Below are positions 33,666 through 40,704 of a stretch of 40,704 bases of DNA, piece after piece. A program made the position numbers and the translations under genes. Below the pieces are notes generated by a model. It was given only the letters and a program-made list of their open reading frames with translations, did not search any database and was not told the origin of the DNA. The stretch is from Terriglobia bacterium. GTDB taxonomy: Bacteria; Acidobacteriota; Terriglobia; JAIQFV01. The DNA lies in the NCBI GenBank assembly GCA_028716525.1, contig JAQUPQ010000039.1, positions 1-40,704 on the forward strand, in the 5' to 3' direction. How positions within the stretch are numbered: position 1 is the first letter of the stretch; every line of letters starts with the position of its first letter.

Positions 33666-34841
33666 TCATTCCAGCGCCTGCCGAATGTCTTCAATCAAAT
33701 CCCTCGCATCTTCAACTCCGACGGAGAGACGGACGGTCCCCTCGGTGATCCCCACGTCCCGAAGCTGTTGGGGTGTGTATCCCCATTGCGAAGTCAGTAC
33801 CGGCAATGAGATCAGCGATTCCACGCCTCCGAGGCTGGCGGCATTCTGAAACACGCGCAAGCGGTCGGCAAACCGCATGGCCGCCCTTCGACCGCCGCGC
33901 AGATCCGCCGCTACCATGCCTCCGAACAAGCCACCCATCTGCTTTACCGCCAGCCGGTGATACGGGCTGGATTTGAGCCCGGGGTAGTGTGCGCGTTCGA
34001 TGCGCGAATGCCGTGCCAAAAACCGTGCCAGTCGCGAGGCTGTTTCACATTGTCGCTCCACCCGTACCGTGAGCGTTTTCAATCCGCGAAGCAAAAAATA
34101 GGCCGCTGTGGGATCCATGATCCCGCCCAAGCGTTTCATCGTGTCTCGAATTTCAGATATTACCTTGTGACTCCCCACCAATGCGCCCCCGATGATGTCG
34201 CTGTGTCCGCTCAGGTATTTGGTCACGCTGTGCATCACCAAATCAAATCCCAGCTTCAAAGGCCGCTGCAGCACCGGCGTACCAAAGGTGGAATCCACCA
34301 TGGAAAACAGGCGGTGTTTCTTTGCAATTTGAACTGCCCGCCGCAGATCGATGATGCGCATGGTGGGGTTGGCGGGTGTTTCCAGGTACAGCAGGCGTGT
34401 GCGAGGAGTGATCAATCGTTCCGCGGCCTCCAAATCATCTCCGTCGAAGTAATGTGTCCCAATATTGAATTTGGAAAGAACTTTGTTGAAGAAATGGAAG
34501 GTCCCGCCGTAGATGTTGCGACTGGAAACAATCTCATCGCCGGTGTGCAGTACCGTCAAAGCGGCGGTCGATATGGCTGCCATGCCGGACGCCGTGACCA
34601 ACCCTTCCTCGCCTCCTTCCAGAGCGGCAATCTTCACTTCAGCGGCATGAAGCGTGGGATTGCCGTAGCGCGTGTACATGTAGGCGCTGCTCTTCCCTTC
34701 AGAATAGCGCTGCACATCCAAACTGGTGGGAAAAATAAAGGTAGAGGTCTGAACAATCGGCGTGGAGAGCGGGTGAAACTGCCCGCGATGATCTTCTCCC
34801 GCCTGCACGGCCAGAGTGGCCAATCGGTGTTGTCGAGTCAT
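33666..34841 (-). CDS. Trans-sulfuration PLP enzyme (cystathionine gamma-synthase/lyase or O-acylhomoserine sulfhydrylase family)
   Basis: This 391-residue cytoplasmic enzyme belongs to the Cys/Met metabolism PLP family: YTRYGNPT near residue 57, ASGMAAIS near 83, the PLP-lysine motif SVTKYLSGHSD near 205 and RLSVGVED near the C-terminus. Members perform gamma- or beta-replacement or elimination on cystathionine, homocysteine or acyl-homoserines in methionine and cysteine synthesis. Which reaction applies cannot be told from motifs alone. ATG 34841 has GAGGA nine bases upstream. The MFS transporter gene lies upstream on the same strand, 86 bases away, so the two may form an operon. Confidence 0.92.
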   Translation of the reverse strand: MTRQHRLATLAVQAGEDHRGQFHPLSTPIVQTSTFIFPTSLDVQRYSEGKSSAYMYTRYGNPTLHAAEVKIAALEGGEEGLVTASGMAAISTAALTVLHTGDEIVSSRNIYGGTFHFFNKVLSKFNIGTHYFDGDDLEAAERLITPRTRLLYLETPANPTMRIIDLRRAVQIAKKHRLFSMVDSTFGTPVLQRPLKLGFDLVMHSVTKYLSGHSDIIGGALVGSHKVISEIRDTMKRLGGIMDPTAAYFLLRGLKTLTVRVERQCETASRLARFLARHSRIERAHYPGLKSSPYHRLAVKQMGGLFGGMVAADLRGGRRAAMRFADRLRVFQNAASLGGVESLISLPVLTSQWGYTPQQLRDVGITEGTVRLSVGVEDARDLIEDIRQALE

Positions 34842-34927
34842 GGCGTTTTGTCCTCAAGTAGAGCCGATGAAAAAGCCCGGCGCGCCCTCCGCAAATATCG
34901 CATGCGCGTCGCTGGCGGAAAATCTAT

Positions 34928-36139
34928 TTACCACTGACCCTGAAGTTTGCGTTCTGCCATCAAGTAGTAAGGAATTGCGAACATCGCCACCCCGGCGGTG
35001 ACGCCAAATGCCATATGATAACCGAAATGCTGAATGAAAATTCCGGTCAGGATGGAACCCGACCCGATTCCCGTGTCAAAAGCCAATAGGATGGACCCGT
35101 AAGCCGCCCCGTGTCGATGAGAATCGATGCGGTCGAGAACCATGGCTGCAAACACCGGATAGGCTGACCCGAAGCCCAAACCATAAATAACCGCAGAGGC
35201 CACGAGATTCCAAAAGGAGCCTGAAATCGAAAGCAGGATCAAAGCCATCCCGATGAGTGCCAGGGAGGGGAGAAAAATTCGCCGGCGGCCCAAACGGTCG
35301 GCCACTCGTCCCGTAGCGGGTCGCGCCAGAACCATGGTGCCGGCAAACACGAGGAAGAAAAGCCCGATGGGGTGCGTCCCGGAGTCCCGGGCATACAACG
35401 CCACGAAGCTGGTGACTCCTCCGTATCCGAAGGAGTAAAGAAACAGCGATATCGAAATAACAAACACGCGCCGCTCGAAGAATCCCTCGGAGAAAAAACC
35501 TCGAAGAGTTCGACCGGACGGATGAGCGTGAGGCTTGTCTTTCAAGATAAAAGCGATGGTCAGCAATACCAGGGACAGAAACGCCACTCCGCCGCACAGC
35601 CAATGCCAACCGTAGGCGTTGTAAATCTCCAACCCGCTCAGCGGAGACACGACGATGGCAAAGATGCCGGCCACTCCCCAATAGCCGATTCCCTCGGCAC
35701 GACGTTCAGCCGGTATGATATCTGTCATCAATGCAAAAGACGCCGCCAACAAGGCGCTCCAGAAGACCCCAAACACCACCGCCAACGGCAAAATGATCCA
35801 CAGGCTGCGAGCATAGAAAAAAATAAAACTGCAAAGGAAAAACACCGTGCTGGACGTCATCAAGATGTGACGCTGGCCCAGTCGATCGGTAATGGCTCCA
35901 CCAAACGGCGCCGACCAGGCCGAGGCAAAAGTCAGCAAACCCAGAAACAATCCGGCTTGCCCCTCGCTCCCCTGCAACGCCAGAATCCGAAAAGGCATGG
36001 TGGGATAGAGCTGAAACGCCGTGTAAAAAGTGACAAACGAAAAAAATGACAGCAGAAAGAACTTGGGTGTGAAAAGGGCTTTGTCGCCCAGATCATTTTC
36101 GCCCGACTTCGCCGCCCTATCGGAATCCAAAGTGCCCAT
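34928..36139 (-). CDS. MFS transporter
   Basis: The 403-residue protein has about 12 membrane segments in two halves. The conserved MFS cytoplasmic-loop motif appears between segments 2 and 3 (GAITDRLGQRHIL) and again in the second half (GRVADRLGRRRIF). The arrangement is typical of drug- or metabolite-exporting major facilitators. ATG 36139 starts a stretch that fits the family; the upstream open frame to 36361 is not needed and crosses an intergenic region. The substrate is unknown. It is followed on the same strand by the trans-sulfuration gene, which could hint at amino acid or sulphur compound transport, but this is weak. Confidence 0.88.
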   Translation of the reverse strand: MGTLDSDRAAKSGENDLGDKALFTPKFFLLSFFSFVTFYTAFQLYPTMPFRILALQGSEGQAGLFLGLLTFASAWSAPFGGAITDRLGQRHILMTSSTVFFLCSFIFFYARSLWIILPLAVVFGVFWSALLAASFALMTDIIPAERRAEGIGYWGVAGIFAIVVSPLSGLEIYNAYGWHWLCGGVAFLSLVLLTIAFILKDKPHAHPSGRTLRGFFSEGFFERRVFVISISLFLYSFGYGGVTSFVALYARDSGTHPIGLFFLVFAGTMVLARPATGRVADRLGRRRIFLPSLALIGMALILLSISGSFWNLVASAVIYGLGFGSAYPVFAAMVLDRIDSHRHGAAYGSILLAFDTGIGSGSILTGIFIQHFGYHMAFGVTAGVAMFAIPYYLMAERKLQGQW

Positions 36140-36450
36140 GATGAACGCCCCAGCCTCCAACCCCGGAGGCTGTTTAGCTCCATCCCTCCATATAAAAAAC
36201 TGGCATGTTACCACAGGTCCTCTGGTCGTGATGTCATGAGAACCTTTTCTCAATCTCGATGGGATGCCGAGTGTCCTGTGTTTTTTATGGAAATAGAAGT
36301 CCAGCTGCGCTAGACTCCCCCCACCATCGAACTTCACGCAGCAGGCAGATCCGGCGTTCATTAATAAACTTTTTCTTCATCGAGCTCTCAATCCGGCTTT
36401 TTCGAGATGACCGAACCCGCGACTTCACACCTTCGAGGAGGAAACGTCCC
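36140..36450. other. Divergent intergenic region
   Basis: About 310 bases between the MFS gene (minus) and the membrane protein gene (plus), which should carry both promoters. A GAGGAGGAAA ribosome site ends the stretch on the plus strand. No clear promoter hexamers, repeats or small genes were recognised. Confidence 0.4.
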
Positions 36451-37113
36451 ATGAGTAACGGATCCAAAACCACGTGGCAGCTGATTTTTGTGCCGGCGGT
36501 TATTACGTTGATCGTCACGATTGTGCGGCTGATCGGAGAATTGAATCAGTGGTCTTCAAAGTTGTTTAACCGGGAGGCGGGCGGCCCCATGGCGATTATC
36601 GGGATCGTCTGGCTGATTCCGATTTTCGGTATCTACTTTGCTTTGAAATTGGCAGGCCAAGGACAAGGTCCGGCCAGCAAGGGAAAAGCCATCGGGCTGG
36701 AAATTCTGGGCCTTATTGTGGCTTTTGGCGCCGTCATGCTTTCGTTCAGCCCTAAACTGCAATTTGCGGGGAAAGAATACGTGGGCTACCTGATTATGAT
36801 CATTTGCTGGTTTATCTTTATGGCGGCTTGGAGTGATTTGGGCAAAACGTTATTGGCTTACGGGTACGCTGCGCGTATCCCGGTGCTCATTGTAATGTTA
36901 ATTGCCATGATCCGAAATTGGACCACACATTACAATGCTTTTCCACCCGAAGAGTTTCCCCTCACTTCCACTTTTGGTTTCAAATTCTGGCATGGGGCCG
37001 TTCTACCGCAGATGATCTTTTGGATCACTTTTACCATGGCCGTCGGAGGATTATTCGGCATCATCACCGCGCTCTTCACGAAGAAGCCGGCCGGCACGAC
37101 CCAAACGGCGTAA
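36451..37113 (+). CDS. Polytopic membrane protein, unknown function
   Basis: The 220-residue protein has five or six hydrophobic segments, beginning with FVPAVITLIVTIVRLIGEL and followed by a Gly/Pro/Trp-containing IIGIVWLIPIFGIYF segment. A short polar stretch with THYNAFPPEEFPL separates the last membrane parts, and the C-terminus is basic (TKKPAG). I do not recognise a family; there are no obvious catalytic motifs. ATG 36451 with AGGAGGAAA upstream is clear, making the longer frame from 36259 unlikely. A terminator follows at 37146. Confidence 0.75.
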   Translation: MSNGSKTTWQLIFVPAVITLIVTIVRLIGELNQWSSKLFNREAGGPMAIIGIVWLIPIFGIYFALKLAGQGQGPASKGKAIGLEILGLIVAFGAVMLSFSPKLQFAGKEYVGYLIMIICWFIFMAAWSDLGKTLLAYGYAARIPVLIVMLIAMIRNWTTHYNAFPPEEFPLTSTFGFKFWHGAVLPQMIFWITFTMAVGGLFGIITALFTKKPAGTTQTA

Positions 37114-37419
37114 GCGCTTTTTCTCCTTCGTTATCCGGCATAACCCTCTCGAGGCCGCTACTCCAACGGCTTCGAGAGTCCTTTTGTTTTCCTCCTGTTC
37201 GACGCCCTGCTCGGGCGTTTGAAGGTGGATTGTGTTTGTTCCGCATCCCCCCAGACGCCGCGGCCGGGAAGATTCCGGTCTGCCTGAAAACCCTTGAAAA
37301 ACCGGAGGTGAACAATTACTCTGTGCCATTAGCTTCAAGTCCTCGGTGAAGACTGCAGGATCGGCAGCAGGACGGCACCACTCTCGAATCAAATCCCAAA
37401 CTTACGGAGACCCACAACG
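37114..37419. other. Intergenic region before the deoxyhypusine-synthase-like gene
   Basis: About 300 bases holding a terminator at 37146-37186 and the upstream region of the next gene (GGAG about ten bases before ATG 37420). No further gene or repeat is visible. Confidence 0.5.
37146..37186 (+). terminator. Intrinsic terminator after the membrane protein gene
   Basis: Stem CTCTCGAGGCCG at 37146-37157 pairs with CGGCTTCGAGAG at 37167-37178 (one mismatch), followed by the T-rich tract TCCTTTTG. Confidence 0.8.
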
Positions 37420-38604
37420 ATGGAGCACATGAAGTCCGAATGTCCCGGGAAAGAAAAATTTCTTACGGGAAAGCGCATTCTTCCTCACCCTATATCTGAA
37501 AAGACCAGCATTGCCGCCTTAATCGACAACATGGACGCTTACAACGGCGGACGCTTGCGGGCGGCCTGTCATTTGATCAAGGATCGGTACGCAGCGGACG
37601 ACGTGACCGTTGGATTGAGTCTCGCCGGGGCGCTGATACCCGCCGGACTGGGACCCTCCGCCATCATTCCGCTGATGAATCACGGGTTCGTCGATTGGAT
37701 TGTTTCCACCGGCGCCAACATGTATCACGATCTGCATTTTGCCTTCGACATGCCGATGCACCGCGGCAGCCATACGGTCGATGACGTGGAACTGAGAAAG
37801 GAAGGCGTCACCCGGATTTACGACATTCTGTTTGATTATGAAGACGTCCTGATGGAAACGGACCGAAGACTCCGCCGCATCTTGGTGCACCCGGAGTTTC
37901 AGAAGGAAATGGGTACACGGGAATTTTATTATCTGCTCGGAAAGGTGATGAACGACTTCGAGAAGAAAAACAATATCGGAGAAGTCAGCGTGGTGGCGGC
38001 CGCCTATCGCAACGGCATCCCGATCTTCACTTCCTCTCCCGGCGATTCGACCATCGGAATGAATGTGGCGGGCCTGGAGTTGCTGGCCGAGGCGGCGGGC
38101 CTCAAGGACAAGTTCCGTTTGAAGATTAACCCCAGCATCGATGTCAACGACTCCACCGCCATCATCTTGAATGCCAAGCGCTATGAAAAAGGCAAAACGG
38201 CGGTCATTTTGATGGGCGGCGGCAGTCCCAAAAATTTCATGCTCCAGACCGAACCCCAGATTCAAGAAGTGCTCATGATCCCCGAAGTGGGTCAGGATTA
38301 CGACATCAACATCACCGACGCCCGGCCCGACACGGGGGGATTGTCGGGCGCCTCCCCCGGAGAAGCGGTGAGTTGGGGGAAGATCGATCCGACCAAATTG
38401 CAGGAAAGCGTGACCTCTTACCTCGATGCCACTGTGGCCCTTCCGCTCCTGGCGGCTTACGTGTGTCAAACCACCCAACCGAAAAGATTAAAACGTTTGT
38501 ACAACCGCGGAGAAGAACTCCACAAGAAACTGATGGAGTCTTATGTCGAAAACAATCGCGAGGTCGAGGAGTTGAAAACCCTGATTCGAAAATTGTCCGC
38601 TTGA
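37420..38604 (+). CDS. Deoxyhypusine synthase-like protein (probable polyamine, e.g. homospermidine, synthesis)
   Basis: The 394-residue protein belongs to the deoxyhypusine synthase fold: VGLSLAGALIPAGLGPSAI near residue 66, GFVDWIVSTGANMYHD near 89, and GGGSPKNFML with the probable catalytic lysine near 270, followed by GASPGEAVSWGKI. Eukaryotic enzymes move the aminobutyl group of spermidine to a lysine of eIF5A. Bacteria lack that target, and bacterial members are thought to make homospermidine or related polyamines. The next gene on the same strand is an ornithine/lysine decarboxylase, which supports a polyamine role. The exact product is inference. ATG 37420 is used; ATG 37429 is possible. 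Confidence 0.85.
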   Translation: MEHMKSECPGKEKFLTGKRILPHPISEKTSIAALIDNMDAYNGGRLRAACHLIKDRYAADDVTVGLSLAGALIPAGLGPSAIIPLMNHGFVDWIVSTGANMYHDLHFAFDMPMHRGSHTVDDVELRKEGVTRIYDILFDYEDVLMETDRRLRRILVHPEFQKEMGTREFYYLLGKVMNDFEKKNNIGEVSVVAAAYRNGIPIFTSSPGDSTIGMNVAGLELLAEAAGLKDKFRLKINPSIDVNDSTAIILNAKRYEKGKTAVILMGGGSPKNFMLQTEPQIQEVLMIPEVGQDYDINITDARPDTGGLSGASPGEAVSWGKIDPTKLQESVTSYLDATVALPLLAAYVCQTTQPKRLKRLYNRGEELHKKLMESYVENNREVEELKTLIRKLSA

Positions 38605-38659
38605 ACAATTGCCCCGTGCGGTTTTTCACTCCGCCCGAATGAGGCGCAGCTCAATTTAT

Positions 38660-38781
38660 TGATGAAGATAAAATATAGTGACAGACGGTAACTCGTTTCG
38701 ACGCGCCATGGCTTGGGTAGCCGCGGTGCGGTTTCTGCACCGCGGGATTCGAGGTGTCACTCTATTCTGTCATCCTTTGTA
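38660..38781. repeat. MITE-like repeat, copy 2 (122 bp)
   Basis: This is the second copy of the unit at 13682-13803, in the same orientation. It keeps the left ATATAGTGACA (38673-38683), a slightly changed right arm TGTCACTCTAT, and the perfect CCGCGGTGC hairpin (38721-38745). It lies between the two polyamine genes, 56 bases after the first, and overlaps only a spurious upstream extension of the second. Confidence 0.85.
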
Positions 38782-38840
38782 GAACCGAATTCCACCGAAC
38801 CGTTAATCGCGGCTCCCATGAACCCGGAGTGGACATCTCC

Positions 38841-39971
38841 ATGAAAAAGGATCTCCTCCAACTCATCAAGAAGCACGGAACACCGTTGTTCATTCTGGAT
38901 CACAACATCCTTCGTGAAAACTACCGGATGTTCAAGAAACATCTTCCGCGCGTGCAGTGCTACTACGCCGTCAAGGCCAATTCCCATCCGGAAATCATCA
39001 AAACGCTGTTCAATGAGGGATCGAGCTTTGACGTCGCTTCCTACAACGAGTTCATGCAGGTATACAAATACATCAAGCATTTCGAGAAGAAAGACAAAGA
39101 GTTTTTTATCTGGGACAAGATTATCTTCTCGAACACCATCAAGGACTGCGATACGTTGCGGAAGGTCAAACGCTACCGCCCGCTTGTCACCTTCGACAAC
39201 AGCGAAGAACTGAAGAAGATCAAAGCCCACTGCGTCACGGCCGGTTTGGTACTGCGGCTGAAGGTTCCGGACACCGGGTCGCAAGTGGAGATGAGTTCCA
39301 AATTCGGAATCGACCAGGGCGAAGCCCACAGTTTGATCCGACAGGCTTTCGACGCGGGGTTGGTGGTGGAAGGATTGAGCTTTCATGTGGGAAGCCAGTG
39401 CACCAATTTCGACAATTACACCGCCGCCCTCAACATCACCGCCGACATTTTTCATGATGCCCGGAAGAAGGGTTATGACTTGAAGATTATTGATATCGGC
39501 GGGGGATTTCCGGTTCCCTACGACGAGCAGGTTCCGAAATTTGAAGCCTTGGCGAACATCATCGCTGCCGAATGCGACCGGCTGTTTCCGCAGGATATCG
39601 AGATCATCGCCGAACCGGGACGATTTATCGTCGCGACGGCGGCTGTCTTGATCTCCGAAATTATCGGAAAAGCCCGGAGAGACGGAAAAGTCTTTTACCA
39701 CATCAACGACGGCGTCTACCATACCTTCTCGGGAGTGGTGTACGACCACTGGATTCCCAATTTCCGCTCCTTCAAGCGCGGAAAGGAAGAAGTGTGCGCC
39801 GTTGTGGGGCCCACCTGCGACAGCTTCGACAAGATTTCCTTATCCGTACAACTCCCGCCCAACCTGGAGATCGGCGACTACCTGTTGACCGAAAACATCG
39901 GCGCCTATAGCGTGGCATCGACGACCAAGTTCAACGGCTTCTACGGCGCGACCATCGTTCACCGCACCTGA
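38841..39971 (+). CDS. Ornithine/lysine decarboxylase, fold type III PLP enzyme
   Basis: The 376-residue enzyme is of the eukaryotic-type ornithine/lysine/diaminopimelate decarboxylase family: YYAVKANSHPEI with the PLP lysine near residue 47, SFHVGSQC near 183, IDIGGGFPVPY near 217, EPGRFIV near 258 and the active-site cysteine motif GPTCDSFD near 325. The GPTCDS motif points to ornithine/lysine decarboxylases rather than LysA, so the product is probably putrescine or cadaverine. It lies after the deoxyhypusine-synthase-like gene, giving a short polyamine module. ATG 38841 with GGAG at 38826-38829 is preferred; the longer frame from 38754 runs into the repeat. Confidence 0.88.
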   Translation: MKKDLLQLIKKHGTPLFILDHNILRENYRMFKKHLPRVQCYYAVKANSHPEIIKTLFNEGSSFDVASYNEFMQVYKYIKHFEKKDKEFFIWDKIIFSNTIKDCDTLRKVKRYRPLVTFDNSEELKKIKAHCVTAGLVLRLKVPDTGSQVEMSSKFGIDQGEAHSLIRQAFDAGLVVEGLSFHVGSQCTNFDNYTAALNITADIFHDARKKGYDLKIIDIGGGFPVPYDEQVPKFEALANIIAAECDRLFPQDIEIIAEPGRFIVATAAVLISEIIGKARRDGKVFYHINDGVYHTFSGVVYDHWIPNFRSFKRGKEEVCAVVGPTCDSFDKISLSVQLPPNLEIGDYLLTENIGAYSVASTTKFNGFYGATIVHRT

Positions 39972-40037
39972 AATCAAACCCTATTGATTATCCAGAAGAC
40001 TTCAGAACATTGGAGGGCGGCTGCTGTTGCTTGATCA

Positions 40038-40131
40038 TGGCGGAGAGGGCGGGATTCGAACCCGCGTGAGAGCTTTTGGCCCCCAAACCGCTTTCGAGGC
40101 GGCCCCGTTATGACCACTTCGGTACCTCTCC
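40038..40131 (-). tRNA. serU: tRNA-Ser (anticodon CGA)
   Basis: On the minus strand the acceptor stem GGAGAGG pairs with CCTCTCC, with discriminator G and encoded CCA. The anticodon stem CCGC/GCGG closes the loop CTCGAAA, giving anticodon CGA. A long variable arm and the T loop GTTCGAATC are present. The total is 94 bases including CCA. Confidence 0.96.
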
Positions 40132-40151
40132 GCACCGTTGTGGGCGCCAAA

Positions 40152-40180
40152 ACGATACGCTAACTCCCTTGAAAGAGCAA
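40152..40180 (-). promoter_or_regulatory. Promoter of tRNA-Ser(CGA)
   Basis: On the minus strand, TTGCTC (40175-40180) and TATCGT (40152-40157) are separated by 17 bases and lie about 20 bases upstream of the tRNA 5' end. Confidence 0.55.
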
Positions 40181-40198
40181 CAGGGGCCTCGCTTGGCC

Positions 40199-40704
40199 TC
40201 AGGCCCGCCTCGAGGCAAAAAAATCCTTCATCAGGGCTCGACAGCCTTCCTCCAAGACACAGCTTGTAACCTCCAACTGATGATTCATGCGGTCATCGCT
40301 GCCCAGTCGAAAAAGGCTTTCAATCGCGCCGGCTTTGGAATCGGGCGCGCCGTAGACCAATCTCTTGATACGGGCGTTGATCATCGCGCCCACGCACATA
40401 ACACAGGGCTCTATGGTGACGTACACGGCGGCTTCCGTCAGACGATAATTTTCCAAGCGGCGACCCGCTTGCCGTAGCGCCAGAATTTCGGCATGGGCGC
40501 ACGGATCCTTCAAAGCGATGGGACGGTTGTGGGCTCCCGCGATGACGCGGCTTTCAACCACCACCACACAACCAATGGGCACTTCCCCTTCCCGTTCCGC
40601 TTCTCGTGCTTCTTCAATCGCCAAAGACATCAAGAACTTGTCGCTGGAATAAATTTCAGCCTCAATTTCCGCTTTTGCGGTTAAACTGCTTTCGTTTTCA
40701 CTCA
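40199..40704 (-). CDS. tadA: tRNA-specific adenosine deaminase TadA (start just beyond window)
   Basis: TadA converts adenosine 34 of tRNA-Arg to inosine. The cytidine-deaminase-fold motifs are complete: HAE in DPCAHAEILAL and PCxxC in TIEPCVMCVGAM, with the GEVPIGCVVV strand before them. An internal ATG at 40630 would start at MSLAIEEAR, but the family normally has a D-x-F-M segment just before this. The frame stays open up to the edge and reads (A)TG-AGT-GAA, so the true ATG probably needs one more base outside the window. That gives about 169 residues. The gene is upstream of, and on the same strand as, tRNA-Ser(CGA). Confidence 0.93.
   Translation of the reverse strand, partial: SENESSLTAKAEIEAEIYSSDKFLMSLAIEEAREAEREGEVPIGCVVVVESRVIAGAHNRPIALKDPCAHAEILALRQAGRRLENYRLTEAAVYVTIEPCVMCVGAMINARIKRLVYGAPDSKAGAIESLFRLGSDDRMNHQLEVTSCVLEEGCRALMKDFFASRRA

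Noticed and set aside
34957-36361. N-terminal extension of the MFS transporter up to 36361
   Set aside because: The added residues show no membrane or family pattern and cross the divergent promoter region.
1-40704. CRISPR arrays, prophage genes, restriction or other defence systems
   Set aside because: No regularly spaced repeat array, integrase, phage structural gene, methylase or nuclease gene was seen on either strand.

Overview
The window looks like chromosomal DNA of a member of the Acidobacteriota. This rests on protein families seen directly: two VWFA-related proteins of the type abundant in that phylum, three very large Oar-like TonB-dependent receptors that begin with a carboxypeptidase-regulatory-like domain, and a secreted ADEWN...AIPNYRL-type protein common in acidobacterial genomes. 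No 16S rRNA is present, so the assignment is an inference, and no genus is offered.

Layout. (1) 1-3814 is a partly decayed sugar-phosphate block: the tail of a GH130 enzyme, a PPK2 polyphosphate kinase, an internally deleted 6-phosphogluconate dehydrogenase remnant, intact zwf, a 20-codon stump of a polyphosphate-glucokinase-type ROK gene, a pair of 24-bp direct repeats and a doubtful ABM-like ORF. (2) 3876-6809 is a sortase cassette: a secreted protein with an LPHTA/LPLTG-type C-terminal sorting signal, a tiny membrane protein, a VWA protein and a class D/E-like sortase. (3) 7084-13620 holds tRNA-Ser(GCU), adenosine deaminase, the redox repressor rex with a Rex-box-like operator, an ACT-domain malic enzyme, a class II aldolase with a probable encapsulation peptide, one BMC-H and three BMC-P microcompartment shell genes, and ruvA. 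(4) 13682-17051 holds an ABC-2/Nat-type exporter (permease plus ATPase), whose ATPase gene is flanked by a roughly 120-bp inverted repeat containing a copy of its own 3' end.

(5) 17052-25347 carries two tandem paralogous TonB-dependent receptors, each followed by a strong intrinsic terminator. (6) 25422-33552 carries an ECF sigma factor and overlapping anti-sigma factor behind a perfect 12-bp inverted repeat, a Spy/CpxP-like protein, a small secreted OB-fold-like protein, two back-to-back terminators, then a third receptor closely followed by a VWA protein. (7) 33559-40704 holds a trans-sulfuration PLP enzyme, an MFS transporter, an unknown membrane protein, a likely polyamine pair (deoxyhypusine-synthase-like enzyme and ornithine/lysine decarboxylase), tRNA-Ser(CGA) and the start-truncated tadA.

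How the parts may work together. The most notable regions are the lean microcompartment locus beside a redox sensor, the sortase-substrate-VWA cassette in a presumably diderm organism, and the two-member MITE-like repeat family at 13682 and 38660. Interspersed hairpin repeats at 15165, 16388 and 33559 form a second repeat family. None of these functional links has been tested with a database search; they follow from motifs and gene order only.
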